A stretch of DNA of 64,000 bases from Roseivirga ehrenbergii (GTDB taxonomy: Bacteria; Bacteroidota; Bacteroidia; Cytophagales; Cyclobacteriaceae). The stretch spans positions 558,001-622,000 of the forward strand of contig NZ_LQZQ01000045.1 in the NCBI RefSeq assembly GCF_001593005.1, read 5' to 3'. The translations under genes and the position numbers were made by a program. Below, one piece after another: positions 1 to 8,990 of the stretch; position 1 is the first letter of the stretch; every line of letters begins with the position of its first letter. Below the pieces are notes generated by a model that saw only the letters and a list, made by a program, of their open reading frames with translations, did no database searches and was not told the DNA's origin.

Positions 1-107
1 AGATTCAACCAATCAGTTAATTTATTTCGTTTTTAATGGAGTTATTTTTTACATTCAGCGCTAGATATTTTTTCACACGTGCCATTAGACCAAACTAGAT
101 ACGCTTT

Positions 108-728
108 ATGAGATTCAATCCCAAATATTCAATTGTTGCAATCGTTTTGTCACTCTTTTTTGCAGGGTGCGCTCCAAAATCGAATACTATCGAATTATTC
201 AATGGTCAAAATTTAGATGGTTGGGTGAATCACGGTGAAGAAAAATGGTATGTAGAAGATGGACTTTTGGTTTGTGAAAGTGGCCCTGCTGCTCAATACG
301 GGTATCTTTCTACGGAAGACTTTTATGATGATTTTGAATTGACACTTGATTTTAAACAAGATGCGAATGGTAACAGTGGAGTGTTTATTCGATCGACTGT
401 TGAAGGTACTAAAGTGAGCGGATGGCAAGTAGAAGTAGCTCCCCCTGGTGACAATACAGGTGGTATTTACGAATCTTATGGGCGTGGTTGGTTAATTCAA
501 CCTGATCCAGAAAAAGACAAAGTATTAAAAATGGGAGAGTGGAACACCCTGAAAATTAGAGTGGAAGGGCCTGAAGTTACCACTTGGCTAAATGGCACTC
601 AAATGGTACACTTAGTAGATGAAAAAATTGGTGCTGGAAAGGGCGCAGTAGCACTTCAAATCCACGATGGCGGAGGAATTAAAGTAAGTTGGAAAAACAT
701 AAAATTAACTCCGATAGTGGCAGAATAA
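108..728 (+). CDS. DUF1080 (3-keto-disaccharide hydrolase-like) lipoprotein
   Basis: 206 aa. The N-terminus is a lipoprotein signal with lipobox FAGC near residue 21, so the mature protein should be membrane anchored and facing the periplasm or surface. The rest is one DUF1080 jelly-roll domain, shown by the opening IELFNGQNLDGW, the central GNSGVFIRS and the late WLNGTQMVHL. Relatives act on 3-keto-glycosides as hydrolases or lyases, together with Gfo/Idh/MocA oxidoreductases. A second DUF1080 gene and such an oxidoreductase follow on the same strand, so a shared 3-keto-sugar pathway is likely. The exact substrate cannot be read from the sequence. Confidence 0.85.
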   Translation: MRFNPKYSIVAIVLSLFFAGCAPKSNTIELFNGQNLDGWVNHGEEKWYVEDGLLVCESGPAAQYGYLSTEDFYDDFELTLDFKQDANGNSGVFIRSTVEGTKVSGWQVEVAPPGDNTGGIYESYGRGWLIQPDPEKDKVLKMGEWNTLKIRVEGPEVTTWLNGTQMVHLVDEKIGAGKGAVALQIHDGGGIKVSWKNIKLTPIVAE

Positions 729-793
729 ACTTCTTGGCATTGTTTCCTCGGAAACTAATCAAAACTATAATTTCAAATTCAACAACCTCAAAT

Positions 794-1513
794 ATGAAAA
801 AACTCTTTCTACTTACATTTTTAGCAGCCACTGTTTCGGCTTGTAGTAATAGTTCTCAAACTGAAGACGATGGCTGGATTCACCTATTTGACGGCACCAC
901 CACAGAGGGTTGGAGAGCATATAATGGAGATAAACTTCCTGCGCAATGGGTCGTTGAAGATGGTGCACTGACCTTCGACACTGAAAAACGATTAGAATCT
1001 GACCACCAAGGAGGAAAGGATATTATTTATGCTGCAGAAGAGTTTGACAACTTTGAATTGTATTTAGAATGGAAAATTCCAGAAGGTGGAAATAGTGGTG
1101 TTTTCTATCATTTGAAAGAAGGTATTGAAGGAGGCCCAGCAGCCGTAGCCCCTGAATACCAATTACTGGATGACCTTAAATGGGAAGAAATTAATAATGC
1201 TAAGCTCCAAGAGTGGCAAAAGACAGGTGCAGATTACGCCATGCATTTACCTGATACTACTCAGAAAATCGTAAAGCCAGCAGGAGAGTGGAACACAACA
1301 AGAATTATTTTCACACCAGAGCGAGTAGAGCATTGGTTGAATGGAAAAATGATTGTGTCTTTTGTGCCATGGTCAGACGATTGGTATGAGCGAAAATCTG
1401 CTGGAAAATGGAAAGATTATCCAAAATACGGTTCGTTCAAAACAGGCTATATCGGTTTACAAGACCACGACAGTCCGCTTTGGTTTAAGAACATCAAAAT
1501 CAAAAAACTATAA
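794..1513 (+). CDS. DUF1080 lipoprotein, second paralogue
   Basis: 239 aa from the ATG at 794. An upstream in-frame start at 689 would overlap the previous gene and put 35 residues before the signal peptide, so I reject it. The signal MKKLFLLTFLAATVSAC ends in lipobox VSAC. The domain shows IHLFDGTTTEGWRAY, GGNSGVFYHL, EWNTTRIIF and a WFKNIKIKKL end, all typical of DUF1080. It is more divergent and longer in the middle than the preceding paralogue, so the two may act on different linkages. It probably works with the Gfo/Idh/MocA protein 77 bp downstream on 3-keto sugars. The substrate is unknown. Confidence 0.85.
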   Translation: MKKLFLLTFLAATVSACSNSSQTEDDGWIHLFDGTTTEGWRAYNGDKLPAQWVVEDGALTFDTEKRLESDHQGGKDIIYAAEEFDNFELYLEWKIPEGGNSGVFYHLKEGIEGGPAAVAPEYQLLDDLKWEEINNAKLQEWQKTGADYAMHLPDTTQKIVKPAGEWNTTRIIFTPERVEHWLNGKMIVSFVPWSDDWYERKSAGKWKDYPKYGSFKTGYIGLQDHDSPLWFKNIKIKKL

Positions 1514-1590
1514 CCCATTTCTTTATTGGCTCATTCTTTCATTTATCCATTATTTAATTCCTTCTTTCATTATCCCTTTAACACATTGTT

Positions 1591-2919
1591 ATGAACAAAA
1601 GAGACTTTTTAAAAAGCGCTGCTATAATTACCTCAGCTTCTATGTTGCCCTCATCTCTTTGGGCTTTAGCTAAGAACGACAAACTTAGAACTGCTCATAT
1701 TGGAGTAGGAGGAATGGGTATGGAAGACTTGAAAGCCATCGCATCGCACCCCGCGGTAGAAGTTACTGCCCTTTGCGATGTAGACGCTAAAAATCTGGCA
1801 GCTGCACTTAAAATGCATCCTAAGGCTAAAACCTATACTGATTACCGACAAATGCTGAAGGAAATTGGTAATGACATTGATGCGGTTGTGGTTTCAACGC
1901 CAGATCACACTCATGCACCAGCATCAATGATGGCCATGGAAATGAACAAACCTGTGTATTGTCAAAAACCATTGACACACCACGTTACTGAGGCCAGGGC
2001 CATGCGTAAAATGGCAGAAGAGAAGAACTTAGTTACCCAAATGGGGATTCAAGTGCATTCTTTCTACGATTATAAATTAGGAACTGCCCTTATTCAATCA
2101 GGTATTATCGGGAAAGTAAAAGCCGTACATGCTTGGTCTCCAAAGAACTGGGGCTTTGACGGCCCAGCACCACAAGGAAGCGACCCCGTACCCGACACTT
2201 TAGATTGGAACCTTTGGTTAGGAACAGCGCCTGAAAGACCTTATAAAGAAGGAGTTTATCACCCAGGAAATTGGAGAAAGATAATGGATTATGGCTGTGG
2301 TACTTTAGGAGATATGGGCGTACATATTTTTGATACTCCTTACAATGCTTTGGCCTTAGATATTCCAAAAACTATTCGGACTAAATGCCGAAAACCAACA
2401 GGTTTTGGTTTCCCAGAAAACAATATTGTTACTTATGAATTTCCAGGAACGGAGTATACCACCAAGAAATTTAAATGGGTTTGGTACGATGGCCCGGGTG
2501 CGCCTAAAAACCATAAAGACTTGAAGTTGCCAAATGGCGACCAGCTTCCTGACCAAGGAGCTATGTTTGTTGGTGAGAAAGGGAGACTGTTATTACCGCA
2601 CTTTATGCAATTGCCAAAGCATATTGTTAAGGGTGAATATGTGGATATAGACTTGGAGCCGTTCTCAAATGTAGGTAGCCCTACGGAAGACTATGGTGCG
2701 GAGAGTAAGAAGCACTACCACCAGTTTGTAGACGCCTGTATGGGGAAAGATCAAGTCAGTGCACCATTTTCATACGCTGCTCGATTAACAGAAACCATAC
2801 TCTTAGGAGTGATTGCAGGTCGTTTTCCCAATAAAAAGCTACACTGGAACAACGAAACAGCACGTTTTAAGGAAGAGGAGGCCAATGCCTTTTTAGATGG
2901 TGAGTATCGGAAGTTCTAA
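1591..2919 (+). CDS. Gfo/Idh/MocA family oxidoreductase, exported type
   Basis: 442 aa. The N-terminus NKRDFLKSAA followed by a short hydrophobic stretch resembles a Tat signal of the Bacteroidota oxidoreductase group, with KR in place of RR. A Rossmann fold follows: IGVGGMGMEDL (about residue 37) binds the nucleotide, then ALCDVD, VVVSTPDHTHAP and the EKP-like MNKPVYCQKPL around residue 125. The C-terminal half is the usual alpha/beta domain. Family members oxidise or reduce sugar hydroxyls with tightly bound NAD(P). With two DUF1080 genes just upstream, oxidation at C3 of a glycoside is a reasonable inference. The Tat assignment is less sure than the family. Confidence 0.9.
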   Translation: MNKRDFLKSAAIITSASMLPSSLWALAKNDKLRTAHIGVGGMGMEDLKAIASHPAVEVTALCDVDAKNLAAALKMHPKAKTYTDYRQMLKEIGNDIDAVVVSTPDHTHAPASMMAMEMNKPVYCQKPLTHHVTEARAMRKMAEEKNLVTQMGIQVHSFYDYKLGTALIQSGIIGKVKAVHAWSPKNWGFDGPAPQGSDPVPDTLDWNLWLGTAPERPYKEGVYHPGNWRKIMDYGCGTLGDMGVHIFDTPYNALALDIPKTIRTKCRKPTGFGFPENNIVTYEFPGTEYTTKKFKWVWYDGPGAPKNHKDLKLPNGDQLPDQGAMFVGEKGRLLLPHFMQLPKHIVKGEYVDIDLEPFSNVGSPTEDYGAESKKHYHQFVDACMGKDQVSAPFSYAARLTETILLGVIAGRFPNKKLHWNNETARFKEEEANAFLDGEYRKF

Positions 2920-3435
2920 TTGACTTCGGTTCATTTCCTAAAAACTTATTTTATTTTATAAAATACCTTTCTGGTTAGTAAATGGGAACCCAGTGGTTTG
3001 CATTCGATAATTGTTAATTATTGAAACCAATTGAGATGACCAAGGTGTTCAATGACCTATTAAACTATTTTGTTTTCTTAGTAAACGCTATTGGCAAGGA
3101 CTGTCCACCTATTGTACATCGTTGTTACCCTCTTAATTTTATATAACTATCACATCGTTAAGGGAATGTGAAGAAATTTGAAAGATTGATTTACAGTGCA
3201 AAGGGGTATTATGATTAATGAAAATCAGAAATAGCAAGAAAAAATAACTTTTCTGTAAAAATTTCTTGACACCCATAAATCTCTGTATTCTGGGCAGAAT
3301 AACACTTTTTATTTCGCAACACTCTAAAATATAGAGGTTTTGATCCGTCCACTCCCGTAATTCCTACTCCATTTCTTTTTAAATTAATTTATTCCTTTTA
3401 AATTGGTCGACCAGTTGTTGGTAAACTAGTTAAGC
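2920..3435. other. Intergenic region upstream of the GntR gene
   Basis: 516 bp, AT-rich, with no convincing ORF. It contains a perfect 14-bp AT palindrome at 2952-2965, which may help end transcription of the upstream oxidoreductase gene. The FadR-like operator at 3404-3413 lies at its downstream end. I could not settle a promoter. Confidence 0.5.
3404..3413. promoter_or_regulatory. Putative FadR/GntR operator
   Basis: Perfect 10-bp palindrome TGGTCGACCA, and 14 of 16 positions are symmetric when extended to AATTGGTCGACCAGTT. It resembles operators of FadR-subfamily GntR regulators (TGGT...ACCA halves). It sits 22 bp before the ATG of a FadR-subfamily gene, so autoregulation is likely. A second half-like sequence, TTGGTAAACTAG, follows directly. 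Confidence 0.5.
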
Positions 3436-4146
3436 ATGGAGATCGATTTATTAAATAACTTTAAGGAAATAGTAATTGAAAAGCCGGTTGATAAAATCAT
3501 CAACCAGATCAAAAAACTCATTTCCTCAGGACAGTTAAAACCTGGTGACAAGCTTCCATCTGAAAGGATGTTAAGCGAACGCTTTGGTATTGGAAGAACG
3601 AGTGTTAGAGATGCCATTAGAAAACTCGAGTTCTACGGTATTCTTAAAACTCTTCCTCAAAGTGGGACTATTGTTGCTGGTTTCGGAATCAGAGCATTAG
3701 AAGGTATGATTACGGATGTACTCGAATTAGAGGGTACAGACTTTCATTCATTAGTTGAAACTCGTTTTCTTTTAGAATGTAACTCAGCAAAGTTTGCTGC
3801 TGTAAGACGAACCGATGAAGATATTGCAGCTTTAGAAAGCTCATTGCTTTCTTATAAAGAAGCAGTATTGGACGGGAGCGAGGCAGTAGAGGAAGATGTA
3901 ATGTTTCACCTGAAAATTGCTGAAGCCGGAAAGAATTCAGTTTTGAAATCACTAATGCTCATCATTACGCCAGACATTCTAAGTTATTTCAAGCAACATG
4001 ATGTTTGCGGAGACGGTAGATCGGTAAGAGCTATTGCTGAACATGAATTGATTATTGCCAAAATTAAAGACAAGGATGTTAAGGGAGTCGAAGAAGCAAT
4101 GCGAGAGCATTTACAAGACTTGATGGATTTTTCAAAGAAGCTCTAA
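3436..4146 (+). CDS. GntR-family regulator, FadR subfamily (FCD domain)
   Basis: 236 aa. The N-terminal winged helix-turn-helix spans about residues 15-80, with the characteristic LISSGQLKPGDKLPSERMLS, FGIGRTSVRDAIRKLE and QSGTIVAGF. The C-terminal half is a helical FCD ligand-binding domain; Asp/His positions that could hold a metal are spread through ETRFLLE, MFHLKIAEAG and AEHELI. It stands directly upstream of the SusC/SusD alginate genes and is the only regulator in the locus. GntR regulators of this kind control uronate and alginate genes and usually respond to KDG or another pathway intermediate. It probably binds the palindrome just upstream of its own gene. The inducer is inferred. 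Confidence 0.88.
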   Translation: MEIDLLNNFKEIVIEKPVDKIINQIKKLISSGQLKPGDKLPSERMLSERFGIGRTSVRDAIRKLEFYGILKTLPQSGTIVAGFGIRALEGMITDVLELEGTDFHSLVETRFLLECNSAKFAAVRRTDEDIAALESSLLSYKEAVLDGSEAVEEDVMFHLKIAEAGKNSVLKSLMLIITPDILSYFKQHDVCGDGRSVRAIAEHELIIAKIKDKDVKGVEEAMREHLQDLMDFSKKL

Positions 4147-4212
4147 TCAATCTAAGAATTAAATGAATCAACCAAACAAACACTCATCATTATGAATACT
4201 TGTTAAAAAAAA

Positions 4213-4236
4213 TGGATTAGCCAGTAGGCCAATCCA
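4213..4236. promoter_or_regulatory. Stem-loop between GntR gene and susC
   Basis: Inverted repeat TGGATTAGCC-AGTA-GGCCAATCCA (9 of 10 pairs) preceded by eight A residues. On the + strand no T-run follows. It could be a weak terminator read on the - strand, an operator, or a leader structure in the 260-bp region before susC. Confidence 0.35.
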
Positions 4237-4407
4237 TAATCGGTAGGAATGTCTCAAACTACTTTCGAAATATCAATTTGGCGATCGGTATCGAAATAGC
4301 TCTGAGGAAATTCTAGGGACAAATGTAAAAAATATTTCCCGGAATACCCCTCCAATGTCGTTCCTGCAAATCTGACATTCAATATTTTGAAATCTAACAA
4401 TCAAGAA

Positions 4408-7400
4408 ATGAAAATTTTTCACTCACTCGATTCCCGTTTGAAACGGAGTATCGTACTAAAGAGCATCATGCTACTTTTTCTAGTAGTCTCTATGCAAACG
4501 TTCGGACAAACGGGCGATAAAATAGCAGGAAAAGTTGTTACAGATGACGGTTTACCACTCCCAGGAGTTACAATCAGAGTTCAAGGAACGCAAAAAGGAG
4601 CAATCTCAGATGCCGATGGTAAGTTTACCATTGATGCCCAATCTGGCGAAGTTCTCAGTTTCACATTTATTGGCTACACTGAGGTTATTATTCCTGTAAA
4701 TAATCAGACACAGGTTGATGTAACCATGTATGAAGAAACAACGGAACTTGGTGAATTTGTAGTTGTGGGTTATGGAACGCAGCGCAAATCACTCGTAACG
4801 GGTTCCATTTCAAAGGTTACAAACGAAAAGCTTGATCAAATCCCACTTTCACGTGTTGATGACGCTTTAGTAGGTCAAGTTGCAGGAGTAAATATTCAAC
4901 AAACAAACCCAGCAGCTGGTGAAGCACCCACTCTACGAATCAGAGGGCCTGGTTCTATCACTTCATTCTCCGATCCACTTGTAGTGGTCGATGGCCTTGT
5001 TGTAGATAGTGACTACCTAGGCAATATTGACATGAATGATGTAGAATCTTTAGAAATACTTAAAGATGCTGCCTCAGCTGCTATTTACGGATCTCGTGGA
5101 GCCAATGGAATCGTAATGATTACTACGAAATCAGGAAAAGAGGGACCAACTGTATTTTCTTATAACAGTTATGTGGGTTTTAAGTCTGTTCCAAAAAATG
5201 ATGTGCTTTCAACAGTTGATGACTGGACAAGCATGGTAAGAGCAAACAACAATGGAGAACTTACCGAAAAGCTAAAATACATTGAATTATTAGGGACATC
5301 TACAGACTGGGAAGATGTAATGTATGATGGCGGTATTATTAATAGCCATAGCTTATCTGTTAAAGGTGGTACAAAAAACACCAAATACAGGTCGTCAGCT
5401 AGTTACTTAAAAGATGAAGGTGTATTGCTCACTGATGAATATGAGAAAGTCAATTTCTCATTGAACATGACCACCAAAGTGAATGAAAAAGTAGAGTTCG
5501 GGATAACCCTAAACCCTTCATTTACTAATCAAAGAAGATTCCCAATAGGCCTTCATGATGCAATGAGAAGTGCCCCATGGCTACCTCTATATCTTGACGA
5601 GAATAACATTCAGTATGTAAATAGAGAGCGTGAAAACGGACGTTGGGCAGATGCGAAAGTAGGAGATTATGCCATGGAACGAATGTTTGATAATTATGAC
5701 ATGGATCTTGGAGCACCAGTAGCTTCAGGGGGTACATCAATTAGCACTACCTCAAATGCATCTTCTTTAGCGAAGGTATTGGAAAGAGAATACAGAAAAG
5801 TAGAGTCAAAAATATTTTCTAACATCTTCTTGAAGTTCAATTTAACAAACGACCTTTTCTTTAAAACTTCATTTGGTGGCGATTTCCGTTACAGAAAATA
5901 CCAAAACTGGACTGGTGTTAAAGCAAGTAGAAATGGTGCAGCTGATTCAGAATCTACCATTTCAACACTTTCTCAAACACATATAGTTAATGAAAACACC
6001 TTTAACTATGTTAAAGACTTTGACAAACATAGCATAAGTGCTGTTGTTGGATTTGCCTATGAAAAGTACGATGGACAAACTACAGGTATTCAAGCAGCTG
6101 GTTACAACTTCGATTACATTCAAACTATTCCAGCTACAAATGTAGTAGGTGCAGAAACTGCTGAATTTGAAGAATCGCTAGTTTCATTCTTTGGAAGATT
6201 CAATTATTCTTATGCCGACAAGTATTTGGTTTCTCTGAGTGCTAGAGCTGACGGTAGTTCAAAATTTAGCCCAGATAATAAGTATGGTGTTTTCCCTGCC
6301 GTATCTGTGGGCTGGAGAGCTGCGGAAGAAGATTTTCTAAGAAATAGTGATGTTATTTCAGATTTGAAATTCCGTTTTAGCTACGGACAAACAGGTAGCA
6401 ACTCCGGCATTGGCCGATATGCTCATATTGGTTTGATTGAGCCTGCTGGAGCAGTGTTAGATGGTGGGGTAATTACAGGTTTTAATGCCGCAAATATTTC
6501 TAATTCAGACTTACGTTGGGAGAAACTTGTAGAAGTAAACCCAGGTGTAGATGCTGCTTTCTTAAATGGCAGACTAACACTGGGGCTTGATTACTATGTA
6601 AGAAAGAGTAAAGATTTACTTCTAAATCAGCCAATACCTTCAGTAACGGGCTTTACAGAAGCACTTGTGAATTTAGGAGAAGTAGAAAACAAAGGATTTG
6701 AAATCGAATTTGGTTCGAAGAACTATAGTAATTCAAACTTCTCATGGAGTACAATTGGTATTCTAACTCACAATAAAAATACCTTGGTGAATTTTGCAGG
6801 AGCAAATGGCCTTATTAGCGTGGTAGATGAAAAGAGACCTGCAGAGTGGATTGCTCTTGAAGGACACCCTATTTCATCTTTCTATGGCTATGTGGTGAGC
6901 CGTGAAATCGCTCCAGATTACATTAGTGATCCATTCTATCCGATTGCTGGCCAAAGCCAAGATATTTATGTGAAGGATTTGAATGGAGACGGTGTAATCG
7001 ATACTGATGATCGTACCATTTTAGGATCTCCTTTCCCAGATTTAATTTGGAGTATCACCAATAACTTCACTTACAACAATTTTGATTTCAGCTTTATGTT
7101 CCAGGGTTCTCACGGAGCGGAAGTAAGAAATATTGATTCGCAGTATATCTATAATGAGTTCGCTTCGGCACAAGACTATGTGTCTAGCTTCCCAGATGCC
7201 GATTTAGTTCGTGAAAGAATATACACTAGCGATGATGTACAAGATGCATCCTACGTGGCTTTAAGAAACCTAAATATTGGCTATAGAATACCATTCAAGG
7301 TGATTGAGCGCACAGGATTGAAAAGTGCTAGAGTTTATGTAGGTGGTCAGAATCTAATATATAAAATGTCTAAAAGCTATGAAGGTTGGAACCCAGAAGG

Positions 7401-7500
7401 TATTAACCAAGGCCTAGATAGCCCTCTTACTTACGGATATCAAAGAGGTGCTGCACCGCTTTATAGAACATATTCAGTAGGCTTGAACATCGAATTTTAA
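4408..7500 (+). CDS. susC: SusC/RagA-type TonB-dependent transporter
   Basis: About 1030 aa from the ATG at 4408; a TTG at 4387 would add seven residues and is less likely. A signal peptide ends near MQTFGQ. A carboxypeptidase-regulatory-like domain follows (GKVVTDDGLPLPGVTIRV ... DGKFTI ... FIGY), then a TonB-box-like stretch ELGEFVVVGYGTQ, the plug (RIRGPGSI, VVDGLVVD, ASAAIYGSRGANGIVMITTKSG) and a large beta-barrel ending in a terminal aromatic-rich strand VGLNIEF. It forms the outer-membrane channel that imports oligosaccharides with the SusD lipoprotein encoded 2 bp downstream. The neighbouring PL7, PL6 and PL17 lyases point to alginate oligosaccharides as the substrate. Confidence 0.95.
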   Translation: MKIFHSLDSRLKRSIVLKSIMLLFLVVSMQTFGQTGDKIAGKVVTDDGLPLPGVTIRVQGTQKGAISDADGKFTIDAQSGEVLSFTFIGYTEVIIPVNNQTQVDVTMYEETTELGEFVVVGYGTQRKSLVTGSISKVTNEKLDQIPLSRVDDALVGQVAGVNIQQTNPAAGEAPTLRIRGPGSITSFSDPLVVVDGLVVDSDYLGNIDMNDVESLEILKDAASAAIYGSRGANGIVMITTKSGKEGPTVFSYNSYVGFKSVPKNDVLSTVDDWTSMVRANNNGELTEKLKYIELLGTSTDWEDVMYDGGIINSHSLSVKGGTKNTKYRSSASYLKDEGVLLTDEYEKVNFSLNMTTKVNEKVEFGITLNPSFTNQRRFPIGLHDAMRSAPWLPLYLDENNIQYVNRERENGRWADAKVGDYAMERMFDNYDMDLGAPVASGGTSISTTSNASSLAKVLEREYRKVESKIFSNIFLKFNLTNDLFFKTSFGGDFRYRKYQNWTGVKASRNGAADSESTISTLSQTHIVNENTFNYVKDFDKHSISAVVGFAYEKYDGQTTGIQAAGYNFDYIQTIPATNVVGAETAEFEESLVSFFGRFNYSYADKYLVSLSARADGSSKFSPDNKYGVFPAVSVGWRAAEEDFLRNSDVISDLKFRFSYGQTGSNSGIGRYAHIGLIEPAGAVLDGGVITGFNAANISNSDLRWEKLVEVNPGVDAAFLNGRLTLGLDYYVRKSKDLLLNQPIPSVTGFTEALVNLGEVENKGFEIEFGSKNYSNSNFSWSTIGILTHNKNTLVNFAGANGLISVVDEKRPAEWIALEGHPISSFYGYVVSREIAPDYISDPFYPIAGQSQDIYVKDLNGDGVIDTDDRTILGSPFPDLIWSITNNFTYNNFDFSFMFQGSHGAEVRNIDSQYIYNEFASAQDYVSSFPDADLVRERIYTSDDVQDASYVALRNLNIGYRIPFKVIERTGLKSARVYVGGQNLIYKMSKSYEGWNPEGINQGLDSPLTYGYQRGAAPLYRTYSVGLNIEF

Positions 7501-7502
7501 TC

Positions 7503-8879
7503 ATGAAGACTATGAAAAAAATATATACAATTGTGTTGACAGGGATTATGCTTTCCTGTTTCACTGCATGTAAAGACCAGCTTGATTTACAGCCAATTTC
7601 GGCTATTGGAGATAATGCATTCTACAATACTCCAGATGAAATCAATGCTGCAGTAGTTGCCATTTACGATGGACTTCAAAATGTTGTCTTGCGCGAATTT
7701 GCCTTAACTGAAATGCGTTCTGACAATACCAGAACAAAAAATAGTGAAGGAGATTGGGCTCAATTTCAAGAATTTGATGTTAGACCAACCAACTTGGCTA
7801 TCTCAAGCTATTGGTCGAGTAATTACAATGTGATTTTCAGAGCCAATAAAGTACTTGAAAACTTAGACGTAGTTACCAATGATACACAAAGAGCTCAATA
7901 TGAAGGTGAAGCAAAATTTGTAAGAGCTTTAGCTCATTTCAACCTTATGCGGGCTTATGGAGCAGTTCCCTACATCGATCGTGTAATCATTCAAACCGAC
8001 TCTGAGTATATGAGTCGTGATCCACAGTCTGATGTACTTGCGGCCATCATCGCAGACTTGACAGAAGCAATGGGCAAATTACCATCTCGATCTGGAATTG
8101 CCGAAGGCCGTGCAACTAGTGGTGCAGCTGCTGCTTTGTTGGCAAAAGCTCAATTAACAGCAGGTAATTATCCTGCAGCTGAAACTTTGCTTAGCCAGCT
8201 ACTTTCTAGCCCTGACTACGAATTAGTTGACGATTACCGTGATGTATTTTACTCTGAATTAAATTCAGAAATCATTTTTGCTATTCAGTTCTTAAATGAC
8301 AACACCAATGAAAGCCAAGATTTCTCTTTTGAAATGACGGCTGGTGGACTTGCTAGTGGTTTAAATTATGTAACCAATAATTTTATTGCCGCTGTTGATC
8401 CATTAGATACAGAAAGGTCAGCCACATTATTCAATCCAAATGTAAGTTTAGAGGTAGGGAAATTTATGACCACTTCAAATGATGCTAGGCTTTGTGGTAA
8501 TGATTGGATCGTATTAAGATTGGCTGACGTATACCTAATGCATGCTGAAGCTATTATGGCTGGCGGTACATCCACAAACGATTTAGATGCCATAGCATCC
8601 TATAATGCCATTAGAAATAGAGTAGGGCTAAGCACACTACCGTTAGACGGTAGTGCAACATTGACACGTGATATGCTTCTGAAAGAAAGAAGAATAGAAC
8701 TGGCTTTCGAAAACCACAGGTTATATGATTTGGTACGTTTTGGTGTAGCTGAAAGTGTACTGTCTGCCTTTGCGGTGAGCGAAGGGTATAATTTCGCTGC
8801 AACGGACTTGTTGTTACCAATTCCGCAAAGAGAAATCGATACAAGCTTTGGTATTTTAACACAAAATCCAGGCTACTAA
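7503..8879 (+). CDS. susD: SusD/RagB-family glycan-binding lipoprotein
   Basis: 458 aa; an ATG at 7512 is an equally plausible start. The signal peptide ends in lipobox FTAC (residues 21-24), giving a surface lipoprotein. SusD features: LDLQP near the mature N-terminus, NAFYNTPDEINAAVVAIYDG, the TPR-like region with GEAKFVRALAHFNLMRAYG, and the C-terminal LKERRIELAFENHRLYDLVRFG ending in LLPIPQREID. It caps the SusC barrel and binds the glycan. At 458 aa it is shorter than many SusD proteins (500-600 aa). It is separated from susC by 2 bp, so translation is probably coupled. Confidence 0.95.
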   Translation: MKTMKKIYTIVLTGIMLSCFTACKDQLDLQPISAIGDNAFYNTPDEINAAVVAIYDGLQNVVLREFALTEMRSDNTRTKNSEGDWAQFQEFDVRPTNLAISSYWSSNYNVIFRANKVLENLDVVTNDTQRAQYEGEAKFVRALAHFNLMRAYGAVPYIDRVIIQTDSEYMSRDPQSDVLAAIIADLTEAMGKLPSRSGIAEGRATSGAAAALLAKAQLTAGNYPAAETLLSQLLSSPDYELVDDYRDVFYSELNSEIIFAIQFLNDNTNESQDFSFEMTAGGLASGLNYVTNNFIAAVDPLDTERSATLFNPNVSLEVGKFMTTSNDARLCGNDWIVLRLADVYLMHAEAIMAGGTSTNDLDAIASYNAIRNRVGLSTLPLDGSATLTRDMLLKERRIELAFENHRLYDLVRFGVAESVLSAFAVSEGYNFAATDLLLPIPQREIDTSFGILTQNPGY

Positions 8880-8904
8880 AACGAAACTTCATGTAAAAGA
8901 TATT

Positions 8905-8941
8905 TTGCTCTTCGGGCATGCATAGCATAAACGGAGAGCAA
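8905..8941 (+). promoter_or_regulatory. Intercistronic stem-loop after susD
   Basis: Seven-base perfect stem TTGCTCT / AGAGCAA around a 23-base loop that contains the self-complementary GCATGC. It lies in the 111-bp gap between susD and the PKD lipoprotein gene. No T-run follows, so it looks more like an RNA processing or stabilising element than a terminator. This would help explain higher susCD mRNA than downstream mRNA, if such a difference exists. Confidence 0.35.
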
Positions 8942-8990
8942 GAGTATCTGAATTTGAAACCTCATGTTCCCAAATTTTAAAAAGTAAATC

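Noticed and set aside
689-793. Upstream start of the second DUF1080 gene
   Set aside because: It would overlap the first gene and precede a clear signal peptide that begins at 794.
3265-3295. TTGACA-like promoter upstream of the GntR gene
   Set aside because: The spacing to TATTCT is 14 bases, too short for a sigma-70 promoter, and Bacteroidota use a different consensus.
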